Shown here: positions 1-9,386 of the stretch, in pieces | Position numbering within the stretch: the stretch's first letter is position 1 | Layout of the letters: each line of letters opens with the position of its first letter | NCBI GenBank assembly: GCA_016219545.1 | Contig: JACRMH010000062.1 | Span: forward strand, 186,001-250,000 | Direction: 5' to 3' | DNA length: 64,000 nt | Source: Chloroflexota bacterium | Lineage (GTDB): Bacteria > Chloroflexota > Anaerolineae > Anaerolineales > Villigracilaceae | Notes under the pieces: model-generated | What the model was told of the DNA's origin: nothing | Seen by the model: only the letters and a program-made list of their open reading frames with translations | The model's database searches: none | Position numbers and translations under genes: made by a program

Positions 1-1246
1 CATCGTCATCACGAATGATCTCGAAGGGCATATTATCCTGTTTATTGACCGCAGTAATGCGCATTTCATAATCGCGCCCAATGATCAGGGACTTTGTAGG
101 TATGAAGAAGCGGTTCGTTGCAGCCAGCTCTTCAAAAACATACTCGTCCACCTTGGAACCGGCGTTCTGATCCCAGATCTCGATCTTGACATATCCGGCC
201 AATTCAGGCGAGGTTATGTTGAGTTGAACCTCATAGGATTGTTGAGCAGCGATCAGTAATAGACCAGCCAGATTCACACTGACCGGGCTTGGCGGACCGG
301 GATAATCGGTATTGGAATTAATGGTAAAGGCCTGGCTGAGAGAGGTCCCATCCTTGAGGGTGATATTCAGAACTGCGTCATTGTTTCCACGGCGGGGATA
401 AATACGCGCTTCAAACATCCACTGGGCTTTGAGAGCCTGCATCATATTTTCGAATGCAGTTCCTAAATCATCCTGTGATGAGATCGCTGCGACTCCCCCA
501 GTACTGGCTGCCATGCTTCGTAATTCCAGGTCGTTGATCGCTCCCGCTTTATAGGATAAGCCAATGGTACTGATCGGAACCTGGCTATTCATGGCCAGAT
601 CGATAAGCTCCTGATAGGTATGCTTGCTGCAAACCTTCCCCTCCTTATTCTCATCTTTCCCGTCAGTGAAGAGAATTACAGCACGGCGCCCAACCGGAGC
701 TTTGGCCATAGATTCGACTGCAGAATATGTGGCATCGTAAAGGCAGGTACCATTTTGAGAGGGAGTGTAACGGTCAATTGCGTAGGAGACGGCGGGGATA
801 TTTTCAGTGAAGTCCTGAATGAGTTTGATGCTCTCGTCGAACTGCACAACTGAAAATAACGAGTTGTCCGGGCTATTGTTCAAGGATTGTTTGGCGGCTT
901 CGCGCAAGGATGCCGCCGCGCCACCCATACTACCGCTGGCATCCATCACAAGGGTAATGTAGATCGGCACATCGGGTTTTTTCAATTCCCCGCTGGAAGT
1001 GTAACTCGTGTTAAGCAGTGTGATCTGTGCGCTCTCGGCATCCACGCTCAGCATGGGCGTACCCGTTCGATCATCATAGATGCTGAAGTAGGCCTTCAGT
1101 GTCATGGCATCAGGGCCTTCCAGTGTGGAGAACTGGTTGATACGTAATTCCCAACTTTCATCTTGAGCCTTAGCCAGGTTTCCCCCGGGAAATCCCAAGC
1201 TAATGACGAGCAAAGCGAGCAGCACATTTTTTATTGCACGGATCAC
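1..1246 (-). CDS. VWA-domain secreted protein (3' end cut by window)
   Basis: Reading leftwards from a GTG at 1246, the frame is open for 415 codons to the window edge, so the C-terminus is missing. A GGAGGA box sits 4 nt before the GTG. The N-terminus is basic then hydrophobic and ends near an AKAQD site, which fits a Sec signal peptide. A von Willebrand A domain begins near residue 80. It has the metal-site motif DASGSMG (about residue 96) and a later FTDGKDEN, so most MIDAS residues are present. The remaining part is beta-rich and extracellular in character. The domain usually binds protein ligands through a divalent metal. The partner here is unknown. A stop-free frame together with a clear MIDAS makes the call firm, but the function stays general. 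Confidence 0.85.
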   Translation of the reverse strand, partial: MIRAIKNVLLALLVISLGFPGGNLAKAQDESWELRINQFSTLEGPDAMTLKAYFSIYDDRTGTPMLSVDAESAQITLLNTSYTSSGELKKPDVPIYITLVMDASGSMGGAAASLREAAKQSLNNSPDNSLFSVVQFDESIKLIQDFTENIPAVSYAIDRYTPSQNGTCLYDATYSAVESMAKAPVGRRAVILFTDGKDENKEGKVCSKHTYQELIDLAMNSQVPISTIGLSYKAGAINDLELRSMAASTGGVAAISSQDDLGTAFENMMQALKAQWMFEARIYPRRGNNDAVLNITLKDGTSLSQAFTINSNTDYPGPPSPVSVNLAGLLLIAAQQSYEVQLNITSPELAGYVKIEIWDQNAGSKVDEYVFEELAATNRFFIPTKSLIIGRDYEMRITAVNKQDNMPFEIIRDDD

Positions 1247-1384
1247 GCTGTCCTCCAAATGTCGGGCGATTAAGAGAAAAACTATCTTGTTAAAGTATTA
1301 TAGCTATTTCAGCCGCAAAATACAAATTTTTCTATTGAATGGTTATCCCCCAATAGGTGGAGGTTAACACTTTTTAAAAACAAC

Positions 1385-1409
1385 GCACCGCCTTCGGGTT
1401 AGGCGGTGC
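1385..1409 (-). terminator. Rho-independent terminator after tRNA-Pro
   Basis: An 8-bp GC-rich stem (GCACCGCC with GGCGGTGC, 9-nt loop) lies just downstream of the tRNA on the minus strand. It is followed by GTTGTTTTT, so it should end the tRNA transcript. Confidence 0.8.
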
Positions 1410-1420
1410 AAAACTATGTG

Positions 1421-1494
1421 TCGGGGTGAGAGGATTTGAACCTCCGACCTCACGGACCCGAACCGTGCGCTCTACCGGTCTGAGCCACACCCCG
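1421..1494 (-). tRNA. tRNA-Pro (anticodon CGG)
   Basis: The 74-nt cloverleaf has a perfect 7-bp acceptor stem (CGGGGTG with CACCCCG), discriminator A and D arm GCTC...GAGC. The anticodon stem is CACGG/CCGTG around the loop TTCGGGT, giving anticodon CGG (codon CCG). The T arm has the loop TTCAAAT. No CCA is encoded. It has its own promoter and terminator. Confidence 0.95.
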
Positions 1495-1504
1495 GACGGA
1501 CTGC

Positions 1505-1532
1505 ATTATACCATTGCGAGTCTTTTTGACAA
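1505..1532 (-). promoter_or_regulatory. Sigma70-type promoter for tRNA-Pro
   Basis: On the minus strand TTGTCA (1527-1532) and a perfect TATAAT (1505-1510) are separated by 16 bp. The predicted start is near 1498, just ahead of the mature tRNA 5' end at 1494. Confidence 0.75.
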
Positions 1533-1538
1533 GCGATG

Positions 1539-2468
1539 TTATGGGTTCAACAAAACTTCCATTGTGTAAATATACATACTTCGATTCAGTACGGGATCAG
1601 AGACACTCAACAAAGGATTATCCTGCCGAAATGTGAGTCGAACGAGGGTGGGTTCTGTCACTTTATATGGAAGCGTGGTCTCAAATTGCTGTGTATCGAT
1701 GCCGTCAAATTTAAGGATGCGCGAAGAAATCACTTCGCCGCTCGGGAGCAATAATTCGGCAACTACGATTTGATCATTGAAAGGCCAGAATCGTCCTTTA
1801 AGGTTAAGCACACCCCCAAACACATTGCCGCCATCCTTCAAGCCTTCAAGCATGACCCTTTCATAGATCATGTTGCCAAGCGGATTAATTTCATTGGAGC
1901 CGACAGAATATAAAAGTACCGGCATGGTGTTTAATGCCTGAATACGTCCCGCCTTGTCTTTTGTATTAATGCGGATATATCCCGCTTCTGAAACCGCGCG
2001 GATTTCAAAAGATAATTCAACGCTTTGATAAATACCTTTGGGAAAACGCTCGACCTTCTTCACGATACGCTGGAGCAAACGTCCATCTTCACCAAGTAGA
2101 TCGTACTGGACGATTCCGCTCTCGCCCGCAACCATCATGACCTGTAACCTGATCGGCGACACAAGGCTGGACATGGGTCCCAGCGACAGGAAGTGTATTT
2201 GAGCAAATTCAGTGAAGCCTGGTTCAATTGTGGGTATGGAAGTTGGGAATGCTGTCAATGGGACAGGTGTTTTTGTGGGAACAAGCGTCTCTGTCGGCGG
2301 TACAGTTTGGGTCAATGCATTGGAGGTGGCGAAGATAGCTTGACCTGTCAACGCGACCATTGTCGGGAGGGAATGGGTAGGTAATGGTGTGGGCGTTGAC
2401 TCTACCAATTGCGTGCAAGCAGATAAAAGTCCAAGAAAAGAGGCGAGAAAAATAATTCTAAGTTTCAT
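1539..2468 (-). CDS. Predicted lipoprotein
   Basis: This is a 309-residue exported protein. It starts with a lipoprotein signal ending in the lipobox LLSAC, with the modified Cys at residue 18. A Thr/Pro-rich spacer follows (TPTPLPTHS and PTKTPVP), a style common to lipoproteins throughout this window. The rest is beta-rich with no motif I recognise. ATG 2468 is preferred over an in-frame TTG at 2483 because it puts the signal peptide at the usual length. The gene ends shortly upstream of tRNA-Pro. A surface-anchored binding or structural role is likely, but no function can be assigned. Confidence 0.8.
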   Translation of the reverse strand: MKLRIIFLASFLGLLSACTQLVESTPTPLPTHSLPTMVALTGQAIFATSNALTQTVPPTETLVPTKTPVPLTAFPTSIPTIEPGFTEFAQIHFLSLGPMSSLVSPIRLQVMMVAGESGIVQYDLLGEDGRLLQRIVKKVERFPKGIYQSVELSFEIRAVSEAGYIRINTKDKAGRIQALNTMPVLLYSVGSNEINPLGNMIYERVMLEGLKDGGNVFGGVLNLKGRFWPFNDQIVVAELLLPSGEVISSRILKFDGIDTQQFETTLPYKVTEPTLVRLTFRQDNPLLSVSDPVLNRSMYIYTMEVLLNP

Positions 2469-2535
2469 GACTGAGGGAATCAAAGTCCCGCAAGATGAGT
2501 GTCACAATAATATTTCATCCTGCGGGACGGTTTCA

Positions 2536-4032
2536 TTACAAGGAGTAAATTTCGCTGTATTTCTTTGTCAGGTAGCGGACGTAAGCGGCGGAGTTGATCT
2601 TTGAACCGGTAACCTTTTGGATAAGGTCCTGCGGATCGAACTTGTGACCATGAACATGAACCTTTTCGCGAAGCCAGCCAAGCAAGGCGTCAAATTTTCC
2701 TTTGCGGATCTGTTCGTCAAGATCGCGAATGTCCTTGTTGATCTTTTCCCACAACTGCGCGGAGACAAGATTGCCGAGCGCATAGGTTGGGAAATAACCG
2801 AACAAACCGGAAGACCAGTGAATATCCTGCAACACACCTTGCGCATCATTCGGCGGTGTGATGCCAACATATTCCTGCATTTTCGCATTCCAGATTTCAG
2901 GCAAATCTTTAATCGCTACTTTGCCTTCGAGCATTCCAATTTCAAGTTCAAGGCGAAGCATGATATGCAAGTTGTAAGTAGCTTCATCTGCATTCACGCG
3001 GATCAGTGACGGCTCGACCTTATTAATGGCTTTATAGAAAGCCTTCGCGCTAACGCCATCCAATTGGGATGGGAATGTTTTCTTTAACTCGGGCAGGAAG
3101 TGTTCCCAGAACGGAAGTGAACGCCCGACAATATTTTCCCATAGACGGGATTGCGACTCGTGGACTGCGGAAGAAACGCCATGCGCAAGCGGTGTGCGGT
3201 CATAGGCAGGATTGATCCCCTGCTCATACATGGCATGACCCGATTCGTGCATTCCGCTGAACAATGTTGAAAGCGGGCTATCCGGTTCAAAACGATTCGT
3301 GATACGCACATCGTTCACGCTGAATGATGTTTCAAAAGGATGGGCGGCCTTATCCTGACGGCCGCGGCCAAAGTCATAACCGAATTTGGCGCTGATGGCT
3401 TCGCTAAAATCCCAAACTTTCTTTTCGTTATATTTCTTGTGAAGGAAATCGGCCTTTACCTGTTTGGCGGAACGGATGTCCTTGATCAACTTCACTTGCT
3501 GCGGGCGTAACGCGTCGAAGATCTCTTTTACTTCAGAGGTCTTCATGCCGGGTTCGAAATCGTCCAGCAACACATCATACGGATGTTCTGTGGGCGGGAA
3601 GTATGAAACGTATTTATGAACCAAGTCCATCACTTTTTCAAGATGCGGGCGGAAGATCGAAAAATCTGATTTGCCTTTCGCTTCCACCCACGCTTCAAAC
3701 GCCGCGGATGTCACAACGGCCTGCTCGGCTACGAACTCGGAAGGAACGCGTGTGGCCTTGTCGTAATCGCGCGCGGCGACCCGCACCAGCGCGGCATCAT
3801 CTGAATCCGAACCGGTAAATTCCTGTTTGAGGTCATCCAGCAATTTACCAACTTCGTCTGCCGTTGATTTCTGGTGGGATATTTTTCCGAGCGTGGCAAG
3901 GTGCTGCCCGCGTGCCTCGCCGCCGGCAGGAGGCATGTTCACTTGCTGGTCCCAGCCCAAGACGCTTGCCGCGTGATTCAAGTCTGAGACTTCGCCGAGG
4001 ATTTCTTTAAGTTGATTCAATTTTTCGGACAT
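2536..4032 (-). CDS. M32-family metallocarboxypeptidase (Taq type)
   Basis: This 498-residue cytosolic enzyme has the M32 zinc motif HESGH (about residue 262, in MHESGHAMYEQG). Other M32 family blocks are also visible: GHKFDPQDLI near the C-terminus and HPFETSFSVNDVRIT before the zinc motif. The length matches Thermus aquaticus carboxypeptidase. The family removes C-terminal residues, with broad specificity but not proline, using Zn or Co. The start is supported by GGAG 8 nt upstream. It is a single gene, separated from the efflux operon by about 145 bp in which I see no gene. Confidence 0.93.
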   Translation of the reverse strand: MSEKLNQLKEILGEVSDLNHAASVLGWDQQVNMPPAGGEARGQHLATLGKISHQKSTADEVGKLLDDLKQEFTGSDSDDAALVRVAARDYDKATRVPSEFVAEQAVVTSAAFEAWVEAKGKSDFSIFRPHLEKVMDLVHKYVSYFPPTEHPYDVLLDDFEPGMKTSEVKEIFDALRPQQVKLIKDIRSAKQVKADFLHKKYNEKKVWDFSEAISAKFGYDFGRGRQDKAAHPFETSFSVNDVRITNRFEPDSPLSTLFSGMHESGHAMYEQGINPAYDRTPLAHGVSSAVHESQSRLWENIVGRSLPFWEHFLPELKKTFPSQLDGVSAKAFYKAINKVEPSLIRVNADEATYNLHIMLRLELEIGMLEGKVAIKDLPEIWNAKMQEYVGITPPNDAQGVLQDIHWSSGLFGYFPTYALGNLVSAQLWEKINKDIRDLDEQIRKGKFDALLGWLREKVHVHGHKFDPQDLIQKVTGSKINSAAYVRYLTKKYSEIYSL

Positions 4033-4176
4033 GATTCATCTCCTGAATTAATTTGATGCAAAATGACGGTCACACGTAAACCTAAAATTGATTCTGTTTC
4101 TCAAGCATTTTATCCGCTGATGCATTCCATCCAGCGTCTGTGGTATATATTTTATCTTATAACTTTACATCCAATC

Positions 4177-5442
4177 CTATTCATAGCGCAGGGCTTCCAC
4201 CGGCTCAAGGTTCGCGGCGCGGCTGGCCGGGTAAATGCCAAAGAACAAACCAATGATCGCAGAGAAGCTCGTCGAGAGTATGATAGCGTTCGTTCCAACA
4301 ATGGGTGTGAAATTATTGCCCGTTGCCGTAGCCACCTTCCCCACTATGAAAGCGATCAACCAGCCGAACATGATACCGATAATACCGCCGATCAAACTCA
4401 GTAGGGATGACTCAGTCAGGAACTGGAGCAGAATGTCCTTCTTACGCGCGCCCAAGGCCTTTCGCAGACCGATCTCGCGTGTGCGTTCAGTGACCGATAC
4501 CAACATGATATTCATGATACCGATACCACCAACGAGCAGGGAAATGCCGGCAATGCCGCCGAGGAAAATCGTAAGTACTCCGGTGATGGTTGAGAATGTA
4601 GTTAGAAAATCCTGTTGAGTAAAAACGGTAAAGTCATCCGCGCCAATCGGTGTGCGATGACGCTGGCGCAGAATATTCCCGATCTCTTCCGAAGCGGTCG
4701 GCACTGACTCAGCAGAAGTCGCTTCAACATAGATCACATCCACTTGATCGCGGGAACTTTTTTTGATCAAGCGTGCCTGCGCCGTTGAAAATGGAATATA
4801 AGCATTATTATCTTCACTGCCAAAGGAACCCCCGCCTTTTGCCACCAAAATACCGATCACGCGGAAAGGCTGTCCTTCAATGCGGACGGTTTCTCCAACC
4901 ACACCGTCGTGGCGGCCAAAGATTTGATCAGCGGCTCCGGGACCCAGCACCACAACGGACATCTGTCCGAGCAGGTTCTCTTCATTGATAAACTCGCCTT
5001 CGGCAAGATCTAGATTTCTCACTTCTCCATAATTGGCCGTGACGCCAGAAATCGTCGTGCTGTATTTTTCTCCGCTAAAAGTTAAAGTCGCATTCCCTTG
5101 AATAACAGGAGCAACCGCCTGCACAGAAGGAGCCGCAAACGGGTCCGCTATCGCGGCCGCATCAGAAAGAGTCAGCGGACGGTCATTGTTTCCACTTCTG
5201 CCTCCTCCACCACCGGGACCCATCCCCGATCCTCCTTCTGACCCGCCTCTAAATACGAACAAAAGATTCGTGCCGATACTGCTGATGGAACCTGTAATAG
5301 CGGCCTGCGCGCCATTGCCAACTGCAAGCATGGCGATCACTGCGGCAACGCCGATCACAATGCCAAGCACTGTGAGACCGGAGCGCATTTTATTGCCGTT
5401 CAAACTTTCAAGGGCTTCGAGAATGGCTTGTCCAATTGTCAT
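4177..5442 (-). CDS. MacB-type ABC transporter permease
   Basis: This 421-residue protein has the FtsX/MacB layout. It has one N-terminal membrane helix (about residues 20-40), a large periplasmic MacB-PCD domain and three C-terminal helices. The motif SVTERTREIGLRKALGARKKDI lies between the first and second C-terminal helices. The periplasmic domain carries a glycine-rich loop, GGSEGGSGMGPGGGGG. The protein overlaps the ATPase stop by 4 bp (ATGA), so the two are translationally coupled. Together with the adaptor it should form a mechanotransmission exporter of the MacAB kind. No TolC homologue is seen nearby, consistent with a monoderm-like envelope. The substrate is unknown. Confidence 0.92.
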   Translation of the reverse strand: MTIGQAILEALESLNGNKMRSGLTVLGIVIGVAAVIAMLAVGNGAQAAITGSISSIGTNLLFVFRGGSEGGSGMGPGGGGGRSGNNDRPLTLSDAAAIADPFAAPSVQAVAPVIQGNATLTFSGEKYSTTISGVTANYGEVRNLDLAEGEFINEENLLGQMSVVVLGPGAADQIFGRHDGVVGETVRIEGQPFRVIGILVAKGGGSFGSEDNNAYIPFSTAQARLIKKSSRDQVDVIYVEATSAESVPTASEEIGNILRQRHRTPIGADDFTVFTQQDFLTTFSTITGVLTIFLGGIAGISLLVGGIGIMNIMLVSVTERTREIGLRKALGARKKDILLQFLTESSLLSLIGGIIGIMFGWLIAFIVGKVATATGNNFTPIVGTNAIILSTSFSAIIGLFFGIYPASRAANLEPVEALRYE

Positions 5443-6140
5443 TTCTTCATCCCTGCCTTTTCTTCACCGGAAGATTCCAGTTCACCATCGCGCAAACGGA
5501 TCACGCGCTGGGTTTGTTCTGCAATATTGGGGTCGTGCGTTACGATGATCAATGTTGTACCGCGTTCCTTGTTGAGATTGAGCAGGAGGCTCATGATCTC
5601 CCTGCCAACTTTTGAATCGAGATTCCCAGTCGGCTCATCCGCCATGATCATAGCCGGGTCATTGACAATGGCACGAGCAACGGCTACGCGCTGCTGCTGT
5701 CCGCCGGATAATTCGTAGGGACGATGGGTCATGCGATCCTGTAACCCGACAGCTTCGAGAGCGGCCTTTGCACGTTCGCGGCGTCCCTCTGTCAGACCGG
5801 CATAACGCAAAGGTAATTCAACATTTCCCAACGCAGTAAGGCGTGAAAGCAGGTTAAAACTTTGGAACACAAAACCAACTTTCCGATTGCGGACGCTGGC
5901 GAGTTGATCGTCATTCATATCAGCAACTGACTCGCCATCCAAAATATATTCGCCTGAAGTGGGCCTGTCCAAACAGCCAAGCGTATTCATCATCGTAGAT
6001 TTGCCTGAGCCGGAAGGTCCCATAATGGAAATCACTTCTCCGCGCTTGATGTTAAAAGAAACGTTTTTCAAGGCTTCCACATCAAACTCACCCATCTTAT
6101 AAGTTTTCGTAATGTTACGGGCTTCGATCACCCAATCCAT
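5439..6140 (-). CDS. ABC transporter ATP-binding protein (MacB/LolD type)
   Basis: The protein has 233 residues. Walker A is GPSGSGKST (about residue 41), the Q-loop is in VFQSFNLLSRLTALGNVELP, the signature is LSGGQQQRVAVARA, Walker B is IMADEPTGNLDS and the H-loop is VTHD. The NVELPLRYAG and GNLDS blocks are typical of the MacB/LolD/FtsE subfamily, which drives FtsX-fold permeases. The gene lies in the middle of the adaptor-ATPase-permease operon, 1 bp after the adaptor stop and overlapping the permease start. Confidence 0.95.
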   Translation of the reverse strand: MDWVIEARNITKTYKMGEFDVEALKNVSFNIKRGEVISIMGPSGSGKSTMMNTLGCLDRPTSGEYILDGESVADMNDDQLASVRNRKVGFVFQSFNLLSRLTALGNVELPLRYAGLTEGRRERAKAALEAVGLQDRMTHRPYELSGGQQQRVAVARAIVNDPAMIMADEPTGNLDSKVGREIMSLLLNLNKERGTTLIIVTHDPNIAEQTQRVIRLRDGELESSGEEKAGMKK

Positions 6141-6141
6141 A

Positions 6142-7545
6142 TTAGCCTCCGAAGGGCCCGCCCATCATAATGGAAGGCGGATTCAATATGATCAGGTCGC
6201 CTTCCTTGAGATCGCCGCCTGTCAGCACACTCATCGTATCGGATGAAGCACCGAGAGTCACTTTAACCTCAACAGGTCTGCCGTTTACCAACACATACAC
6301 AACCCGTTCCTCATTAACCAAACGCACAGCGCGGTTGGGGATCAAGATGACATCCTTTACTTCCTGCACCACAACGCTGACTGCGGCAGTCATGCCAGGT
6401 TTGACATATTCATCGGCATCGGTCAATTCAACGGTTACCGTGAAATTCACAACACCAGCCACTGTGTTGCCAACATTCGCGACTTCAACGACTTTCCCGT
6501 GATAATCTTTATCCAGGATGGCATCAAATGAAAGTGTGGTGGTTTGACCAACAGCGACACTATTGATATCCACTTCGGAAACTTCCACATCTACATATAA
6601 ACTGGAAAGGTTATCCAGGCGAAAAGCTTTGGTGCCCCCGCCAACTTGGTCACCGGGTAGTGGATAGGATTCTGTCACGATGCCGGGGAAAGGCGCTTTG
6701 ATTATCGCCATGTTGAGGGTCGCCTGAGCCGCATCCACACGGGCTTGTGCTGAAGCGATCTCAATTACATTCCCGGAATTCAAGCGGTCATACTCACGTT
6801 GAGCATCAATCTGCTGTGCCAGAGCAACCGACAGGGCAGCGCGATACTGGGCTGCATCCAACTCACTGGGTTTGCCCAAATACCATTCAAGGGTGGCAAT
6901 TTTCTGATTAAGGCTGAACCGGGCGTTGATCAGGTTTAGCTCCAACTGTGCCTTTAGTGGATCTCCATCCTTAAGATGTTTTACATTGTTATATGCATCT
7001 TCCGCCCGCGAGACCTGGCGCTTTGCCAACGTGATTTCATCCTCGGTCTGGGAGATCAAGTCATCTGAAGCGCGCCGGAAGTCCAGACTATCTACTTTCT
7101 TTTGAGCATCTTCTACTGCCTGATTGGCACTCGCCAAAGTCTGTTCAGCTTGTGCCAGGTTGACATTTGAATTGAGCAGGTTTTCCAAATTCGTTTTCGC
7201 GCTGGCAAGGTCTGCCTCTGCCATAATAATATTTTGTGAAAGGGAAGTCTTTGCCAGACCAGCCATCACAAAATCGGCCGGCACACTATCCCCAACCTTC
7301 ACGTTGACACTTTCCACTGTGCCGGTCGTCTGCCAGGTCATTACTGCCGTCTGTTTTGCGCGCACTGTGCCGGTTGCGCCAATGATCGCCACCAAATTAC
7401 CACGAGTTGCGGACGTTGTTTGATAGACTGCCGCAGTGTTGTTTCCCGCGCGTGAATTTATGAAAATAACCGCAACCACGATAGCTGCAGCTACTCCAAT
7501 AATGATCCACGTTCTACGGGACAACTTTGTAAAAAACTGTTTCAT
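6142..7545 (-). CDS. HlyD/MacA-type efflux adaptor
   Basis: This 467-residue protein has an N-terminal membrane helix (about residues 12-29), a split lipoyl/barrel-sandwich domain and a long coiled-coil hairpin (roughly residues 105-270, rich in Ala/Gln). The returning lipoyl half is IIKAPFPGIVTESYPLPGD, followed by beta-barrel and membrane-proximal domains. It is the first gene of the operon, preceded by GGAG near the start. Adaptors of this family link an inner-membrane transporter to an exit duct or sense substrate. In a cell without an outer membrane it would work as an ancillary periplasm-side subunit. Confidence 0.92.
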   Translation of the reverse strand: MKQFFTKLSRRTWIIIGVAAAIVVAVIFINSRAGNNTAAVYQTTSATRGNLVAIIGATGTVRAKQTAVMTWQTTGTVESVNVKVGDSVPADFVMAGLAKTSLSQNIIMAEADLASAKTNLENLLNSNVNLAQAEQTLASANQAVEDAQKKVDSLDFRRASDDLISQTEDEITLAKRQVSRAEDAYNNVKHLKDGDPLKAQLELNLINARFSLNQKIATLEWYLGKPSELDAAQYRAALSVALAQQIDAQREYDRLNSGNVIEIASAQARVDAAQATLNMAIIKAPFPGIVTESYPLPGDQVGGGTKAFRLDNLSSLYVDVEVSEVDINSVAVGQTTTLSFDAILDKDYHGKVVEVANVGNTVAGVVNFTVTVELTDADEYVKPGMTAAVSVVVQEVKDVILIPNRAVRLVNEERVVYVLVNGRPVEVKVTLGASSDTMSVLTGGDLKEGDLIILNPPSIMMGGPFGG

Positions 7546-7847
7546 GCGATTCCTCCGAATGTCATTCCGCGTTTAATAATCATACGCGTCTTTAGTGTTG
7601 TAAGTATATCTACCCAATATGGAAAAATTGTGCAGGTTTTGTAAATTCCTTTCATTCTAATTCAGGAACAAGAATTCAATTGGTTTTGGATGTTGAAATT
7701 AATAAATGTCTAATGAGAAAATTGTGACGATTGTCGTCCGCTTTGGTGACATTTACGCCTGTGTATGGACAATTAGATTAGGTATCATCATCCATATTAA
7801 AAAGCGACTTTAGATGTAGCGTTTTAACCCATCGATGCGGAGGCATT
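7546..7847. other. Divergent intergenic region
   Basis: These 302 bp separate the leftward efflux operon from the rightward GltD-like gene. The region is AT-rich and must hold both promoters, but I find no -35/-10 pair good enough to mark. A TATCAT at 7783 is a possible -10 for the rightward gene. I see no gene or RNA here. Confidence 0.5.
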
Positions 7848-9290
7848 ATGCAGGCTGTTCCCAGTGAATTCTTAGCGATTGACCGTAAACAACGCGCCAA
7901 TAGCCAATTTTTTGACCTTGACCTACGTACTCCTGAAGCGCGCACCTGCGATTTTGGAGCCGTTGTTATTGAATTTGAACCCGAACGCGCGATGGTACAG
8001 GCCGCTCGCTGCATTCATTGTCCCGACCCCGCACCTTGCATGATGGCTTGCCCGACTGCAAACGATATCCCCTCTGCTATGTGGCTGATCGAGCAGGGAC
8101 GCTTTGTAGAAGCTGCCGGCATTTATCACAAGACCAGTTCCCTCCCCGAAGTATGCGGACGTGTTTGTCCTCACGAAGCATTGTGTCAGGGTTCCTGTGT
8201 ATTGAATAAACATCAACAGCCAGTGTTATGCGGCGAATTGGAAGCGTTCACTGTGGACTATGAACGCCGCACGCAAGGTTATGTAATTCCGGTTGGAACA
8301 CCCACAGGCAGGAAAGTAGCCATCATCGGTGCTGGACCTGCCGGCCTGGGCTGCGCAGATCTATTGGTTCAAAGAGGCTATGATGTAACCATCTTTGAAT
8401 CCAAGCCCGCTCCCGGCGGATTGCTCGTTTATGGCATTCCCAACTTCAAACTTCCCAAGGATGTTTGGTTTGAAAAATGGGAAGAGTTTGAACGCGCCGG
8501 CGTGAAGTTCGTTCCTAACACATACATTGGACAGGACAAAACCATTGACGGCTTATTCGAAGAAGGCTTTGAAGCCGTCTTCATCGGCGTTGGTGCGGAA
8601 ATAGACTCAAAGATGAAAGATACCCCCGGCACTGATCTTCCCGGTGTTTACGAAGCCACCGACTTTTTGATCCGCGGCAATGTGGAAGGCGATATGCTTC
8701 CTGAGAATATGCGTAAACCGTTGGAAGTTGGCAAACGCGTAGTGGTCATCGGCGGCGGTGACACAGCCTCTGACTGTTTGCGTACCGCGCTGAGACTCGG
8801 CTCTGAAGAAGTGACCTGTCTTTATCGCCGCACAGAAAAGGAAATGCCCGGTGGAAAGAAAGACCGCAAGATGGCCCGTGAAGAGGGAGCAAAGTACCGC
8901 TTCCTGACCCAGCCCATTAAATTCATCGCCGGCTCAGACGGCAAACTTGCTGCCGTTGAATGTATTGAAATGAAGCTCGGCGAACCGGATGCAAAAGGAC
9001 GCCGCGCACCAGTCCCGGTAGAGAATTCCAATTTCAGCGTCGCGGCAGATACAGCAGTCCTAGCGCTTGGCTACTCCGCGGACCCGATCCTTGGCAAGAC
9101 CACACCCGGTCTTGAAGTATCAAAATGGGATGAGATCATCGTCAAGGATAAATCCAGGGGCAACACTTCACGCGAAGGAGTCTTCTCCGGCGGCGACTGT
9201 GTGACCGGACCCGATCTCGTCGTCACAGCCATGGTCGGCGGACGAAAGGCCGCTCGCGCAATTGACGAATATTTACGAAACAAAAAATAA
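7848..9290 (+). CDS. GltD-like FAD/NAD(P)-dependent oxidoreductase with 4Fe-4S site
   Basis: The protein has 480 residues, matching glutamate synthase small subunits. The N-terminal part has the cysteine set CIHCPDPAPCMMACP and a second one in CGRVCPHEALCQGSC, giving two low-potential 4Fe-4S clusters. It then has an FAD-binding GAGPAGLGCA (about residue 162), an NAD(P)-binding GGGDTASDC (about residue 303) and the late family motif GGDCVTGPDLVVTAM. No glutamate synthase large subunit or dihydropyrimidine dehydrogenase B subunit is nearby. It therefore acts either as a detached GltD or as a general NAD(P)H-linked electron donor. A GGAGG site lies 6 nt before the ATG. A hairpin terminator follows. 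Confidence 0.9.
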   Translation: MQAVPSEFLAIDRKQRANSQFFDLDLRTPEARTCDFGAVVIEFEPERAMVQAARCIHCPDPAPCMMACPTANDIPSAMWLIEQGRFVEAAGIYHKTSSLPEVCGRVCPHEALCQGSCVLNKHQQPVLCGELEAFTVDYERRTQGYVIPVGTPTGRKVAIIGAGPAGLGCADLLVQRGYDVTIFESKPAPGGLLVYGIPNFKLPKDVWFEKWEEFERAGVKFVPNTYIGQDKTIDGLFEEGFEAVFIGVGAEIDSKMKDTPGTDLPGVYEATDFLIRGNVEGDMLPENMRKPLEVGKRVVVIGGGDTASDCLRTALRLGSEEVTCLYRRTEKEMPGGKKDRKMAREEGAKYRFLTQPIKFIAGSDGKLAAVECIEMKLGEPDAKGRRAPVPVENSNFSVAADTAVLALGYSADPILGKTTPGLEVSKWDEIIVKDKSRGNTSREGVFSGGDCVTGPDLVVTAMVGGRKAARAIDEYLRNKK

Positions 9291-9318
9291 CCTGTTGTAG
9301 AGGGCAGGGTGTAAACGA

Positions 9319-9354
9319 AGGGCGAGACTTTGAAGTCTCGCCCTTCCCTTTTGT
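9319..9354 (+). terminator. Rho-independent terminator of the GltD-like gene
   Basis: A long stem (AGGGCGAGACTT with AAGTCTCGCCCT) is followed by TCCCTTTTGTT. The T-rich end overlaps the -35 box of the next gene, so the two signals are packed tightly. Confidence 0.8.
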
Positions 9355-9379
9355 TACGTTGTGCCCGCACGGGTATAAT
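9351..9379 (+). promoter_or_regulatory. Promoter predicting a leaderless mRNA
   Basis: TTGTTA (9351-9356), a 17-bp spacer and a perfect TATAAT (9374-9379). The ATG at 9387 is only 7 nt after the -10 box, so transcription should begin at or next to the start codon. No Shine-Dalgarno sequence is present. This decides the start against an in-frame ATG at 9330 that lies inside the terminator. Confidence 0.75.
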
Positions 9380-9386
9380 CCAACCC

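Noticed and set aside
2536..4032. Link between the M32 peptidase and the MacAB-like operon
   Set aside because: They are separated by about 145 bp and by function; no evidence for cotranscription.
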